A program made the translations under genes and the position numbers. 6,332 bases of DNA from Clostridiales bacterium. GTDB taxonomy: Bacteria; Bacillota; Clostridia; Christensenellales; JAISNN01. Positions 1 to 5,293 of the stretch are shown here, one piece after another; the stretch's first letter is position 1; each line of letters starts with the position of its first letter. The notes beneath the pieces are model-generated. The model saw nothing but the letters and a program-made list of their open reading frames with translations. It made no database searches and was not told the origin of the DNA. Location of the stretch: assembly GCA_031289865.1 (NCBI GenBank), contig JAITOQ010000205.1:1-6332 (forward strand), read 5' to 3'.

Positions 1-207
1 GACGTACGCTTTGATCCAAAGATCGTTTCTCACCCGTTCGAGCGAAACTTTTTCGTTTACGACGTCGGGTTTTCTGCAAATGGGACACAGACCGCTGTTG
101 GGATTGTTAGGCGTGTCAAAAAACAACGCGCAATCAGTACACATGCCCTTTCCGCAACGCATACAAGTAGCGACCGCGGGTCTGTCCTCGTGAATAAAGC
201 AATTCAT
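1..207 (-). CDS. B-box-like zinc-binding protein, N-terminal part (3' end beyond window)
   Basis: The first 69 codons are visible and the frame is still open at base 1, so this is a partial gene. It begins MNCFIHEDRPAVATC and carries a regular metal-ligand pattern: Cys3-x2-His6, Cys15-x2-Cys18, Cys23-x2-Cys26, then Cys41-x2-Cys44 (in LCPICRKP). This spacing fits a B-box-type zinc finger in which alternate pairs bind two zinc ions in a cross-brace; the fold and the zinc are inferred from the family. In bacteria such modules usually sit at the N terminus, ahead of a membrane or other domain, and no specific function can be assigned. Residues 45-69 are charged and may be a linker. The ATG at 207 is chosen because GGGAGG lies 5 nt upstream and a strong promoter sits just before it. 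The gene has its own promoter immediately after pfp, so it is probably a separate unit. The Cys pairs strongly support a real gene, but its identity is open. Confidence 0.82.
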   Translation of the reverse strand, partial: MNCFIHEDRPAVATCMRCGKGMCTDCALFFDTPNNPNSGLCPICRKPDVVNEKVSLERVRNDLWIKAYV

Positions 208-212
208 ATATG

Positions 213-218
213 CCTCCC
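213..218 (-). promoter_or_regulatory. Ribosome binding site of the B-box-like gene
   Basis: GGGAGG lies 5 nt before the ATG at 207. It fixes the start of a partial gene that has no other support at its 5' end. Confidence 0.8.
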
Positions 219-222
219 GTAC

Positions 223-245
223 CGTATAATCCTATAAATCATACG
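223..245 (-). other. Small leader hairpin of the B-box-like gene
   Basis: In the transcript CGUAUGAU pairs with AUUAUACG (8 bp, one G-U) around a 7-nt loop. It lies between the predicted transcription start and the ribosome binding site. The stem is AT-rich and probably weak, and no function is evident. Confidence 0.3.
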
Positions 246-255
246 ATACGATAGT

Positions 256-284
256 ATTATACCACACTCTACGGAAAATTTCAA
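256..284 (-). promoter_or_regulatory. SigA-type promoter for the B-box-like gene
   Basis: The -35 box TTGAAA (279-284) and the perfect -10 box TATAAT (256-261) are separated by exactly 17 nt, and a TGG directly before the -10 forms an extended -10 (TGn). Transcription should start near base 249, giving a leader of about 40 nt. The -35 box lies only about 10 nt past the pfp stop codon, and no terminator hairpin fits between them, so pfp transcripts may also read into this gene. Confidence 0.85.
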
Positions 285-293
285 TACCTTTTT

Positions 294-1541
294 CTATTTT
301 TTTCCGCTAACTTTTTTTAATTTTGCAAATCTCGGTAAACCGTCCTCAAGCGGGGCTTTTGAGTCGCCTTGAATGATGGGGAGCGCATAGTCGATAAACT
401 CCTTTGAAAGCCCCGTGCCGTTGTTTGTGACCCAACCGGCGGGAATCTTCTTTTCGGTATTTGCCGCCTCCGAAAGCGAAACCAATTTCATAACGCTCGA
501 ATACTTACCGTTCTTTTCCTCGCGGATAATCGCGACCATTTGGTCGGTTTCGCCCGCAAGCGCAAATTTAACCGCCGCCGCGCCCGCTTCAAAAGCCTCC
601 TCGACGTCTATTGCGGACGCTAAGTGAGCCGCGCATCTTTGGAGCAGACTGAATTCTATCGGACGAACCTTTACGCCCAATCTCGCCTTTACGATATTCG
701 CAAGGGCAAAGCAAACCCCGCCTAACTGCGCGTGTCCGAATAGGTCGGTCGCCGACGAAACAAATTCGCCGATATATTTTCCGTCCTTGTTTTTGATCCC
801 CTCCGATACTACCGCTATACACTTGTCGTTGTTTTTTTCGCAAACCGCTTTGACGTCCGCGACAAACTTGTCGATGTCAAACGGGGTTTCCGGTAAGTAA
901 ATAAGGTCGGGTCCTAAACCCTTGTAGGAGGCAAGCGCGGCGGCGGCAGTCAGCCAGCCCGCGTTTCTGCCCATGACCTCGACGATGGTCACAAGACCCG
1001 TGTTGTATACCTTCGCGTCGAGATTGAGTTCCATAAGAGTCGTCGAAACGTATTTTGCCGCGCTTGCGTAGCCCGGACAATGGTCGGTGCCGCAAAGGTC
1101 GTTGTCGATGGTCTTAGGTACGCCGATAATGTTGCATTCATATCCGTTTTGAGCAAGATACTTGCTGACCTTGTTGCATGTGTCCATGCTGTCGTTCCCG
1201 CCGTTGTAAAAGAAATAGCGGACGTCGTATTTTTTAAACACTTCGAGAATCCTCTTGTAATCGGTTTCGTCGTCCGTCACCTTTTTTAATTTGTAACGAA
1301 CGGAGCCGAGCGACGAGGACGGCGTATATTTAAGAAGCTCCAATTCCTTCGGGTCTTCCTTGCCGATATCGTAAAAGTTTTCATCCAATATCCCCTTGAT
1401 ACCGTGCGCCGCGCCGTAAACCTTTGTGATTTTATCCGAGTGCTTTAAAGCCTCGATAAACACGCCCGCCGCGCTCGAATTGATGACCGACGTCGGACCG
1501 CCCGACTGTCCGAACATTAACGCGCCCTTTAAATTTTTCAT
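294..1541 (-). CDS. pfp: PPi-dependent 6-phosphofructokinase (diphosphate-fructose-6-phosphate 1-phosphotransferase)
   Basis: A cytoplasmic glycolytic enzyme of 415 residues that should transfer phosphate from pyrophosphate to fructose-6-phosphate, reversibly. The PFK fold is shown by GQSGGPTSVIN (11-21), GGNDS (114-118), PKTIDND (142-148, with the catalytic Asp at D146), MGRNAGW (190-196), SEGI (246-249) and LLQR (299-302), with R293 and R302 as the likely substrate arginines. Donor choice follows the family rule: ATP enzymes have GGDGS and PGTIDND, while here the residue equivalent to E. coli Gly104 is Asp117 and that equivalent to Gly124 is Lys143, the PPi signature. The length exceeds that of the ~320-residue ATP enzyme because of insertions and a longer C terminus, as usual for this group. 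The ATG is preceded by GGAGG at 5 nt. It follows pfkA by 61 A-rich nt without a terminator, so the two are probably co-transcribed. Donor specificity is inferred from motifs. Confidence 0.95.
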   Translation of the reverse strand: MKNLKGALMFGQSGGPTSVINSSAAGVFIEALKHSDKITKVYGAAHGIKGILDENFYDIGKEDPKELELLKYTPSSSLGSVRYKLKKVTDDETDYKRILEVFKKYDVRYFFYNGGNDSMDTCNKVSKYLAQNGYECNIIGVPKTIDNDLCGTDHCPGYASAAKYVSTTLMELNLDAKVYNTGLVTIVEVMGRNAGWLTAAAALASYKGLGPDLIYLPETPFDIDKFVADVKAVCEKNNDKCIAVVSEGIKNKDGKYIGEFVSSATDLFGHAQLGGVCFALANIVKARLGVKVRPIEFSLLQRCAAHLASAIDVEEAFEAGAAAVKFALAGETDQMVAIIREEKNGKYSSVMKLVSLSEAANTEKKIPAGWVTNNGTGLSKEFIDYALPIIQGDSKAPLEDGLPRFAKLKKVSGKK

Positions 1542-1546
1542 AGTAA

Positions 1547-1551
1547 CCTCC
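1547..1551 (-). promoter_or_regulatory. Ribosome binding site of pfp
   Basis: A consensus GGAGG sits 5 nt before the ATG. It is much stronger than the site in front of pfkA, so pfp can be translated independently within the shared message. Confidence 0.75.
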
Positions 1552-1602
1552 GTTGTATTTGTTTTTTATATTGTTTTTTTGTTTTTATATCGATTCAAAC
1601 TG

Positions 1603-2574
1603 TTATTTACAAAGAATACTCGCGATTGTATACAAATCCTCGTGTCCCTTGCTTGTCGCTTTGAGAGCCGTCTCATAATCCTCCGCGACAATCTTGTTGT
1701 TTTTTATACCGACGACCTTGTTGACCTTTTTTTCATGATCCTCATACAAAAGGTCGACCGCTTTTACGCCCAAGCGCGCCCCAAGGATCCTATCCGCCAT
1801 AGAGGGAGTGCCTCCGCGCTGAATATGCCCAAGCCTCGTCGTACGGATCTGTATACCCGTCTCTTGCTCAATGGTTTTTTGGATTTCCTCCGCGTTTCCC
1901 GCCCCTTCCGCAAGGACGATTATGTTGGAGAGCTTCCCTTTTACGCGGTTCTCGCGAATCTTTTCGCAGATATCCTCCAAATCGACCTTTTTTTCGGGTA
2001 TCAAAATGATCTCCGCGCCGCCCGCAAGCCCCGCAAACAGCGCAATGTCGCCGCAATGCCGCCCCATGACCTCGACGATATTCGCAAGGTCGTGAGAGGT
2101 CATCGTGTCGCGGAGATTGTTAATCGCCGAAAGGACGGTGTTTACCGCCGTGTCAAATCCTAACGTATAGTCGGTGTAGGCGAGATCGTTGTCGATCGTC
2201 CCCGGAATCCCGACGGAAGGGACTCCGAAATTGTCAAACAACTCCTTTGCTCCCTTAAAGCTTCCGTCCCCGCCGATGACGACTAAGCCGTCCACCCCGA
2301 ACACCTTCATATTATAAGCGGCCTTTTTCATGCCCGCAAGCGTCTCGAACTCCTTGCAGCGCGCAGTCTTTAAAATAGTCCCGCCGCGCTGAATGATATC
2401 GGAAACGCTCCCGCGCTCAAGCGGCTTTATGTCGCCGCCGATTAAGCCCTCATAACCTCTGTATATTCCGTAGACCCTCATGTCCTTTTCGAGAGCGTAG
2501 CGCACTACCGCACGCACGCAAGCGTTCATGCCGGGCGCGTCGCCCCCGCTGGTCAAAACCCCTATATTTTTCAT
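1603..2574 (-). CDS. pfkA: ATP-dependent 6-phosphofructokinase
   Basis: The committed step of glycolysis: phosphorylation of fructose-6-phosphate by ATP in the cytoplasm, normally by an allosteric homotetramer. At 323 residues it matches the usual ~320. Visible motifs are TSGGDAPGMNA (8-18), RGGTILKTAR (63-72), the ATP-type GGDGS (101-105, with Gly104), PGTIDND (124-130, catalytic Asp128), MGRHCGD (170-176) and LGHIQRGG (248-255, His250 and Arg253). The effector-site basic residues of the E. coli enzyme are mostly kept: R21, R25, R54, R155, with E188 and K212/K214 nearby, so allosteric control by ADP or PEP is plausible. Oddly, the position equivalent to E. coli Arg162, which reaches across the interface to the substrate phosphate, is Leu163 (SHDLANIVEVMGR). 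The ATG at 2574 gives the standard N terminus but has only a weak GGCGG ahead of it and overlaps the stop of a 12-codon upstream ORF. It has its own promoter and leads into pfp. Confidence 0.97.
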   Translation of the reverse strand: MKNIGVLTSGGDAPGMNACVRAVVRYALEKDMRVYGIYRGYEGLIGGDIKPLERGSVSDIIQRGGTILKTARCKEFETLAGMKKAAYNMKVFGVDGLVVIGGDGSFKGAKELFDNFGVPSVGIPGTIDNDLAYTDYTLGFDTAVNTVLSAINNLRDTMTSHDLANIVEVMGRHCGDIALFAGLAGGAEIILIPEKKVDLEDICEKIRENRVKGKLSNIIVLAEGAGNAEEIQKTIEQETGIQIRTTRLGHIQRGGTPSMADRILGARLGVKAVDLLYEDHEKKVNKVVGIKNNKIVAEDYETALKATSKGHEDLYTIASILCK

Positions 2575-2609
2575 AACGATACCGCCGTGTTTGTGTTCTT
2601 ATTCATCAT
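2571..2609 (-). other. Possible 12-codon leader ORF coupled to pfkA
   Basis: This is an open frame from ATG-ATG reading MMNKNTNTAVSL and then TGA, whose stop overlaps the pfkA start codon as ATGA. The predicted transcription start falls 1-3 nt upstream of its first ATG, so it would be translated as a leaderless or nearly leaderless message. Because pfkA itself has a poor SD, termination-reinitiation from this ORF could feed pfkA translation. The ORF is short enough to arise by chance. Whether it is translated is unknown. Confidence 0.35.
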
Positions 2610-2617
2610 ACCGTTCT

Positions 2618-2646
2618 ATTCTAACAAAAACAGTAAAAAAAGTCAA
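2618..2646 (-). promoter_or_regulatory. Strong SigA-type promoter of pfkA-pfp
   Basis: The -35 box TTGACT (2641-2646, 5 of 6 consensus) and the -10 box TAGAAT (2618-2623, 5 of 6) are 17 nt apart. The spacer is rich in T and ends in TGT, an extended -10. Transcription should start near base 2611, leaving about 37 nt of leader. This makes pfkA-pfp a unit separate from rnr, although no terminator is seen after rnr. Confidence 0.87.
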
Positions 2647-2684
2647 TTTATTCGATAGCGATTTTTTAAATACAGAATGCAAGT

Positions 2685-4775
2685 TTATTCAACCAACGAA
2701 AAATTCACTTGCCTCGCATTTCTGTCCGCGCTTTCGACGCGTATTTTCACCTTGTCGCCGAGTGAATAGCTGTGCTTTCGCCCCTTTATCAAGAAACGCT
2801 GTTCGTCAAAGGCATAATCGTCTCGGGGGAGCCATTCGGTACGGACAAGCCCCTCGACGGTGTTCGGCAGCTCGACAAAAATCCCGAACGCGGTCACGGA
2901 GCTTACGACGCCGTCGTATTCCGTCCCCGTCTTATCCTCCATATACGAGGCTTTGTAGTAGTCGTCGCACTGTCTTTCCGCGCTTTCGGCGGCTTTTTCG
3001 CGCTCGCTTGAATTTGCCGCGGCTTCTTGACAAAACGCCGCCATTCTTTTGACGGTTTTGTCGTTTAACTCGCCGTTCAGCATCATCTTGATGATCCTAT
3101 GCACAACAAGATCGGGGTAGCGGCGAATCGGCGAGGTGAAATGGCAATAGCTTTTTGCCGCAAGACCGAAGTGTCCGCGGTTTACGACGTCGTAACGCGC
3201 CTTTTGCATGGAGCGCAGGAGGATTTTGTTTACGATATTTTTGTATTCCGTGTTTTCGACAAGCTCCAAAAATTTCTGAATATCGGGCGGCTTGACCCCG
3301 CCGTCGGCGCGAATCTTTATCCCGATACCTAACATAAACTGCTTAAAAAATTCCATTTTTTCCGACGACGGCGTTTCGTGAACGCGATAGACGAACGGAA
3401 GCTCAAGATGCCCGATAAATTCCGCGACGGTTTCGTTCGCGATCAGCATAAATTCCTCGATGATAGAATTTGACACCCCGTATTCATACGGCTTGATATC
3501 CAAAACCTTGCCTTTTTTGTCCACCTCTATTACGCTTTCTTTGGTTTCAAAAAAGACCGAACCGCGGGATTTCCGCCTTCCGTACAGAATTCTGCTCAAA
3601 TCGTACATGTTGCGGAGCATAGGGACTATCTCCGCATACCTTTCGGTGAGCGTGTTATCCCCGTCCAAAATCTTATTGACGTTTTTGTAGGTCATGCGCG
3701 CATTGCTGTGAATGACGCTCTCGTAAAGCCTATGCCCCTTGACATTCCCCGCCCTATCTATGAGCATCTCGACGCTAAGCGTCAAGCGGTCGGTCTTTTC
3801 GTTTAACGAACATACGCCGTTTGACAGCTCTTCGGGGAGCATCGGGAGGACGTTGCCGGGAAAATAGACGCTCGTTGCGCGTTTAAACGCTTCGTTGTCG
3901 AGTATCGACTTGTGCCTGACGTAATGATTGACGTCGGCGATATGAACGTACAGCTTGTAGTCCTCTCCGCATTTTGCGACCGACACCGCGTCGTCCAAAT
4001 CCTTTGCGTCGTCGCCGTCTATCGTAACGGTCAACAGCCCTCTGAAATCCTTGCGGTTTTCGGCAGAAAAAGGTCTTTCGGCGGCAAGCGCGGCTTCCTT
4101 TTTGACGGTCTTTTCAAACGCGTCTGAAAAGCCGAACGAACGCGTGATCGCAAGCACCTCCGTCAAGGCTTCCCCGCCTTTGCCGAGTATTTCCGTGATC
4201 TCGCCTTCGGGTCTTTTCCCCTCGCGGTAGCCCGTAATCCGCGCTACGACCTTGTAGCCGTCCAATGCGCCGCGAAATTTTTGCGCGGGGATCAAGATAT
4301 CGCGAAAAAAACAATCGTCGTCGGCTACGACAAACCCGTAACCCTCCGCTCGCTTAAAGGTCCCGACCGCGCTTTTTACTCCGCGCTCGAGTATAGAAAC
4401 CACTTCGCCCTCGGTTTTTCCCTTCTCCTTGCCTTTTTTGACACGGATATAAACTTTATCCTTGTGGAGCGCGCCGCCGAGCGCGTTCGGAGGAATAAAG
4501 ATATCGCTCCCGCCCCCGTCGGGCGTACAAAACGCAAAGCCGCGGCGGTTGCCTATCAACGTGCCTTTGACCGCGCCGAATGCGGCGGGGGTCATATACT
4601 TCCCGCTTTCATTGACGATATATTCCCCGTCCGCAACCAATTCGTCAAGCGCGCTTTTTACCTCGCGTTTTTCCGACGCCGCGGAAATGTTGAAACGCAC
4701 AAAAAGCTGGCGTTCCGTAAACGTATCGGTTTTCATCTCCGCTATACGCTGTTGTATTCTTGTCTTAAAATCCAT
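2685..4775 (-). CDS. rnr: Ribonuclease R (3'-5' exoribonuclease, RNB/S1 family)
   Basis: A processive hydrolytic 3'-5' exoribonuclease that degrades structured RNA and takes part in mRNA decay, rRNA quality control and trans-translation. Numbered from the ATG at 4775 (696 residues), domains run: N-terminal winged-helix-like segment (about 1-61), two cold-shock-type OB domains (about 66-112 and 136-196), the RNB catalytic domain with the four metal-binding aspartates D253, D259, D261 and D262 in TIDGDDAKDLDD, the RNB signature GHFGLAAKSYCHFTSPIRR (534-552), and an S1 domain (about 620-696). The frame extends four codons upstream to a TTG, but GGAG lies 6 nt before the internal ATG and overlaps that extension, so the ATG giving MDFKTRIQQR is preferred. 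The protein stops right after S1 and lacks the long basic tail of the 813-residue E. coli enzyme. It follows secG, the classic Firmicutes order, but smpB is not next; pfkA is. A terminator-like hairpin abuts its SD. Confidence 0.98.
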   Translation of the reverse strand: MDFKTRIQQRIAEMKTDTFTERQLFVRFNISAASEKREVKSALDELVADGEYIVNESGKYMTPAAFGAVKGTLIGNRRGFAFCTPDGGGSDIFIPPNALGGALHKDKVYIRVKKGKEKGKTEGEVVSILERGVKSAVGTFKRAEGYGFVVADDDCFFRDILIPAQKFRGALDGYKVVARITGYREGKRPEGEITEILGKGGEALTEVLAITRSFGFSDAFEKTVKKEAALAAERPFSAENRKDFRGLLTVTIDGDDAKDLDDAVSVAKCGEDYKLYVHIADVNHYVRHKSILDNEAFKRATSVYFPGNVLPMLPEELSNGVCSLNEKTDRLTLSVEMLIDRAGNVKGHRLYESVIHSNARMTYKNVNKILDGDNTLTERYAEIVPMLRNMYDLSRILYGRRKSRGSVFFETKESVIEVDKKGKVLDIKPYEYGVSNSIIEEFMLIANETVAEFIGHLELPFVYRVHETPSSEKMEFFKQFMLGIGIKIRADGGVKPPDIQKFLELVENTEYKNIVNKILLRSMQKARYDVVNRGHFGLAAKSYCHFTSPIRRYPDLVVHRIIKMMLNGELNDKTVKRMAAFCQEAAANSSEREKAAESAERQCDDYYKASYMEDKTGTEYDGVVSSVTAFGIFVELPNTVEGLVRTEWLPRDDYAFDEQRFLIKGRKHSYSLGDKVKIRVESADRNARQVNFSLVE

Positions 4776-4781
4776 AATGTA

Positions 4782-4785
4782 CTCC
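4782..4785 (-). promoter_or_regulatory. Ribosome binding site that decides the rnr start
   Basis: GGAG is 6 nt before the ATG at 4775 and directly follows the 8-U tract of the upstream hairpin. It lies inside the four-codon TTG extension, which argues against that longer start. Confidence 0.8.
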
Positions 4786-4826
4786 AAAAAAAAATCACCT
4801 ATTCACAAAAAACGCGGACAGGTGAT
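4786..4826 (-). terminator. Terminator-like hairpin between secG and rnr (candidate attenuator)
   Basis: In the transcript AUCACCUGU (4826-4818) pairs with AUAGGUGAU (4802-4794), 9 bp with one G-U, around a 15-nt loop, followed at once by eight U (4793-4786). This has the layout of an intrinsic terminator, though the stem is only moderately GC-rich. It would end secG transcripts, yet the U tract runs straight into the rnr SD and I see no convincing promoter between, so rnr expression should depend on read-through or on regulated antitermination. Confidence 0.7.
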
Positions 4827-4847
4827 AATAACGTAACTCCTTAGAAA

Positions 4848-4884
4848 GAATTGCCGAACAAGCACAAGCCATAAGCGGCAACCC
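4848..4884 (-). other. Upstream hairpin in the secG-rnr gap
   Basis: GGGUUGCCG (4884-4876) pairs with CGGCAAUUC (4856-4848), 9 bp including two G-U, around a 19-nt loop. It is followed only by UUUCU, so it is a poor terminator by itself. It could protect the secG 3' end from exonucleases or be part of a two-hairpin leader controlling rnr. Confidence 0.45.
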
Positions 4885-4914
4885 GACTATTCTCCGAAAA
4901 AAACGACTCTGTTT

Positions 4915-5172
4915 TTACGCGGAAAGCTTCCACGCGACAAAGAACGCAATGGACGTAATCATCAATGCCGCACCGACATAGATCGTCCAACGCTTATACT
5001 TGCTTTCGCGTGTTTTTACCTTGTTTTTGCCCAAAAATGTCTCGGTATTACCCGAAATCGCACCGAGATCGGCGGTATTCCCGTCTTGCTTCAAGACCAA
5101 AATCGTCATAAAAATCGACAGCAGAACCATCAAAATCATAAGCGCGGGATACAGTATTTCCCAAATATTCAT
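4915..5172 (-). CDS. secG: Protein-export membrane protein SecG
   Basis: The small, non-essential subunit of the SecYEG translocon, which assists SecA-driven protein export across the cytoplasmic membrane. The 85 residues (usual length 70-90) form two hydrophobic helices, about 5-27 and 63-82, joined by a polar loop. The loop carries the SecG pattern LKQDGNTADLGAISGNTETF followed by LGKNKVKTRE, matching the conserved glycine-rich and LSG...GKNK region of clostridial SecG. The ATG at 5172 has GGGAG 6 nt upstream. A promoter at 5248-5276 drives it, and it heads the secG-rnr unit with a structured 139-nt gap before rnr. Nothing is unusual in the protein. Assignment rests on size, topology and loop motif together with the neighbouring rnr. 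Confidence 0.95.
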   Translation of the reverse strand: MNIWEILYPALMILMVLLSIFMTILVLKQDGNTADLGAISGNTETFLGKNKVKTRESKYKRWTIYVGAALMITSIAFFVAWKLSA

Positions 5173-5178
5173 ATCAAA

Positions 5179-5183
5179 CTCCC
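5179..5183 (-). promoter_or_regulatory. Ribosome binding site of secG
   Basis: GGGAG lies 6 nt before the ATG at 5172. Confidence 0.75.
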
Positions 5184-5189
5184 GTTTTT

Positions 5190-5211
5190 AGCCGCATTTT
5201 AACCGACGGCT
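5190..5211 (-). other. Small hairpin in the secG leader
   Basis: AGCCGU pairs with GCGGCU (6 bp, one terminal U-G) around a 10-nt loop, ending 6 nt before the SD. It is followed by A residues, not U, so it is not a terminator for leuB. Any effect on secG translation is speculative. Confidence 0.35.
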
Positions 5212-5247
5212 CACATAATCACCGCAATCATAACAGACTGCCGTATT

Positions 5248-5276
5248 ATATTACCACAAAATCGAGCAAATTACAA
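5248..5276 (-). promoter_or_regulatory. Extended -10 promoter of secG-rnr
   Basis: The -35 box TTGTAA (5271-5276) is 17 nt from the -10 box TAATAT (5248-5253), with TGG directly before the -10 forming an extended -10. A better-looking TATAAT overlaps two bases further on, but its spacing to TTGTAA would be 20 nt. Transcription should start near 5241, giving a leader of about 69 nt. Confidence 0.72.
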
Positions 5277-5293
5277 GCGTTTTAAAGTGCTTT

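Noticed and set aside
262..293. Possible terminator after pfp
   Set aside because: The only pairing (GGUAUU with AAUACU) has a 24-nt loop, contains the promoter and is not followed by U residues.
1552..1602. Possible separate promoter for pfp in the A-rich gap after pfkA
   Set aside because: TTGAAT and TATA-like strings exist, but their spacings (19-20 nt) are poor and A-rich DNA produces such matches by chance.
1426..2163. 245-codon open frame on the plus strand across pfkA and the pfkA-pfp gap
   Set aside because: It is antisense to two clear PFK genes, has no recognisable domain and low-complexity phenylalanine- and arginine-rich stretches, and lacks a supporting ribosome binding site; its length follows from the codon bias of the genes opposite.
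2647..2684. Possible terminator after rnr
   Set aside because: Only short 4-bp pairings occur; the T run near 2635-2640 belongs to the pfkA promoter spacer and has no GC stem in front of it.
4776..4787. TTG start for rnr, four codons upstream of the chosen ATG
   Set aside because: The extension contains the GGAG that serves the ATG at 4775 and is itself preceded by the U tract of the terminator-like hairpin, with no SD of its own.
4281..4844. 187-codon open frame on the plus strand opposite the 5' part of rnr
   Set aside because: It lies opposite a well-conserved RNase R coding region and runs into the secG-rnr hairpin region; no motif or start signal supports it.
5211..5231. Six-codon ORF (MIAVIM) in the secG leader
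   Set aside because: It has no SD and is too short to separate from chance; its stop borders the small leader hairpin but nothing else supports a role.
5281..5293. Possible terminator after leuB
   Set aside because: Only a 4-bp AAGC/GCTT match is present and no U tract follows, so no terminator is called and read-through towards secG cannot be excluded.
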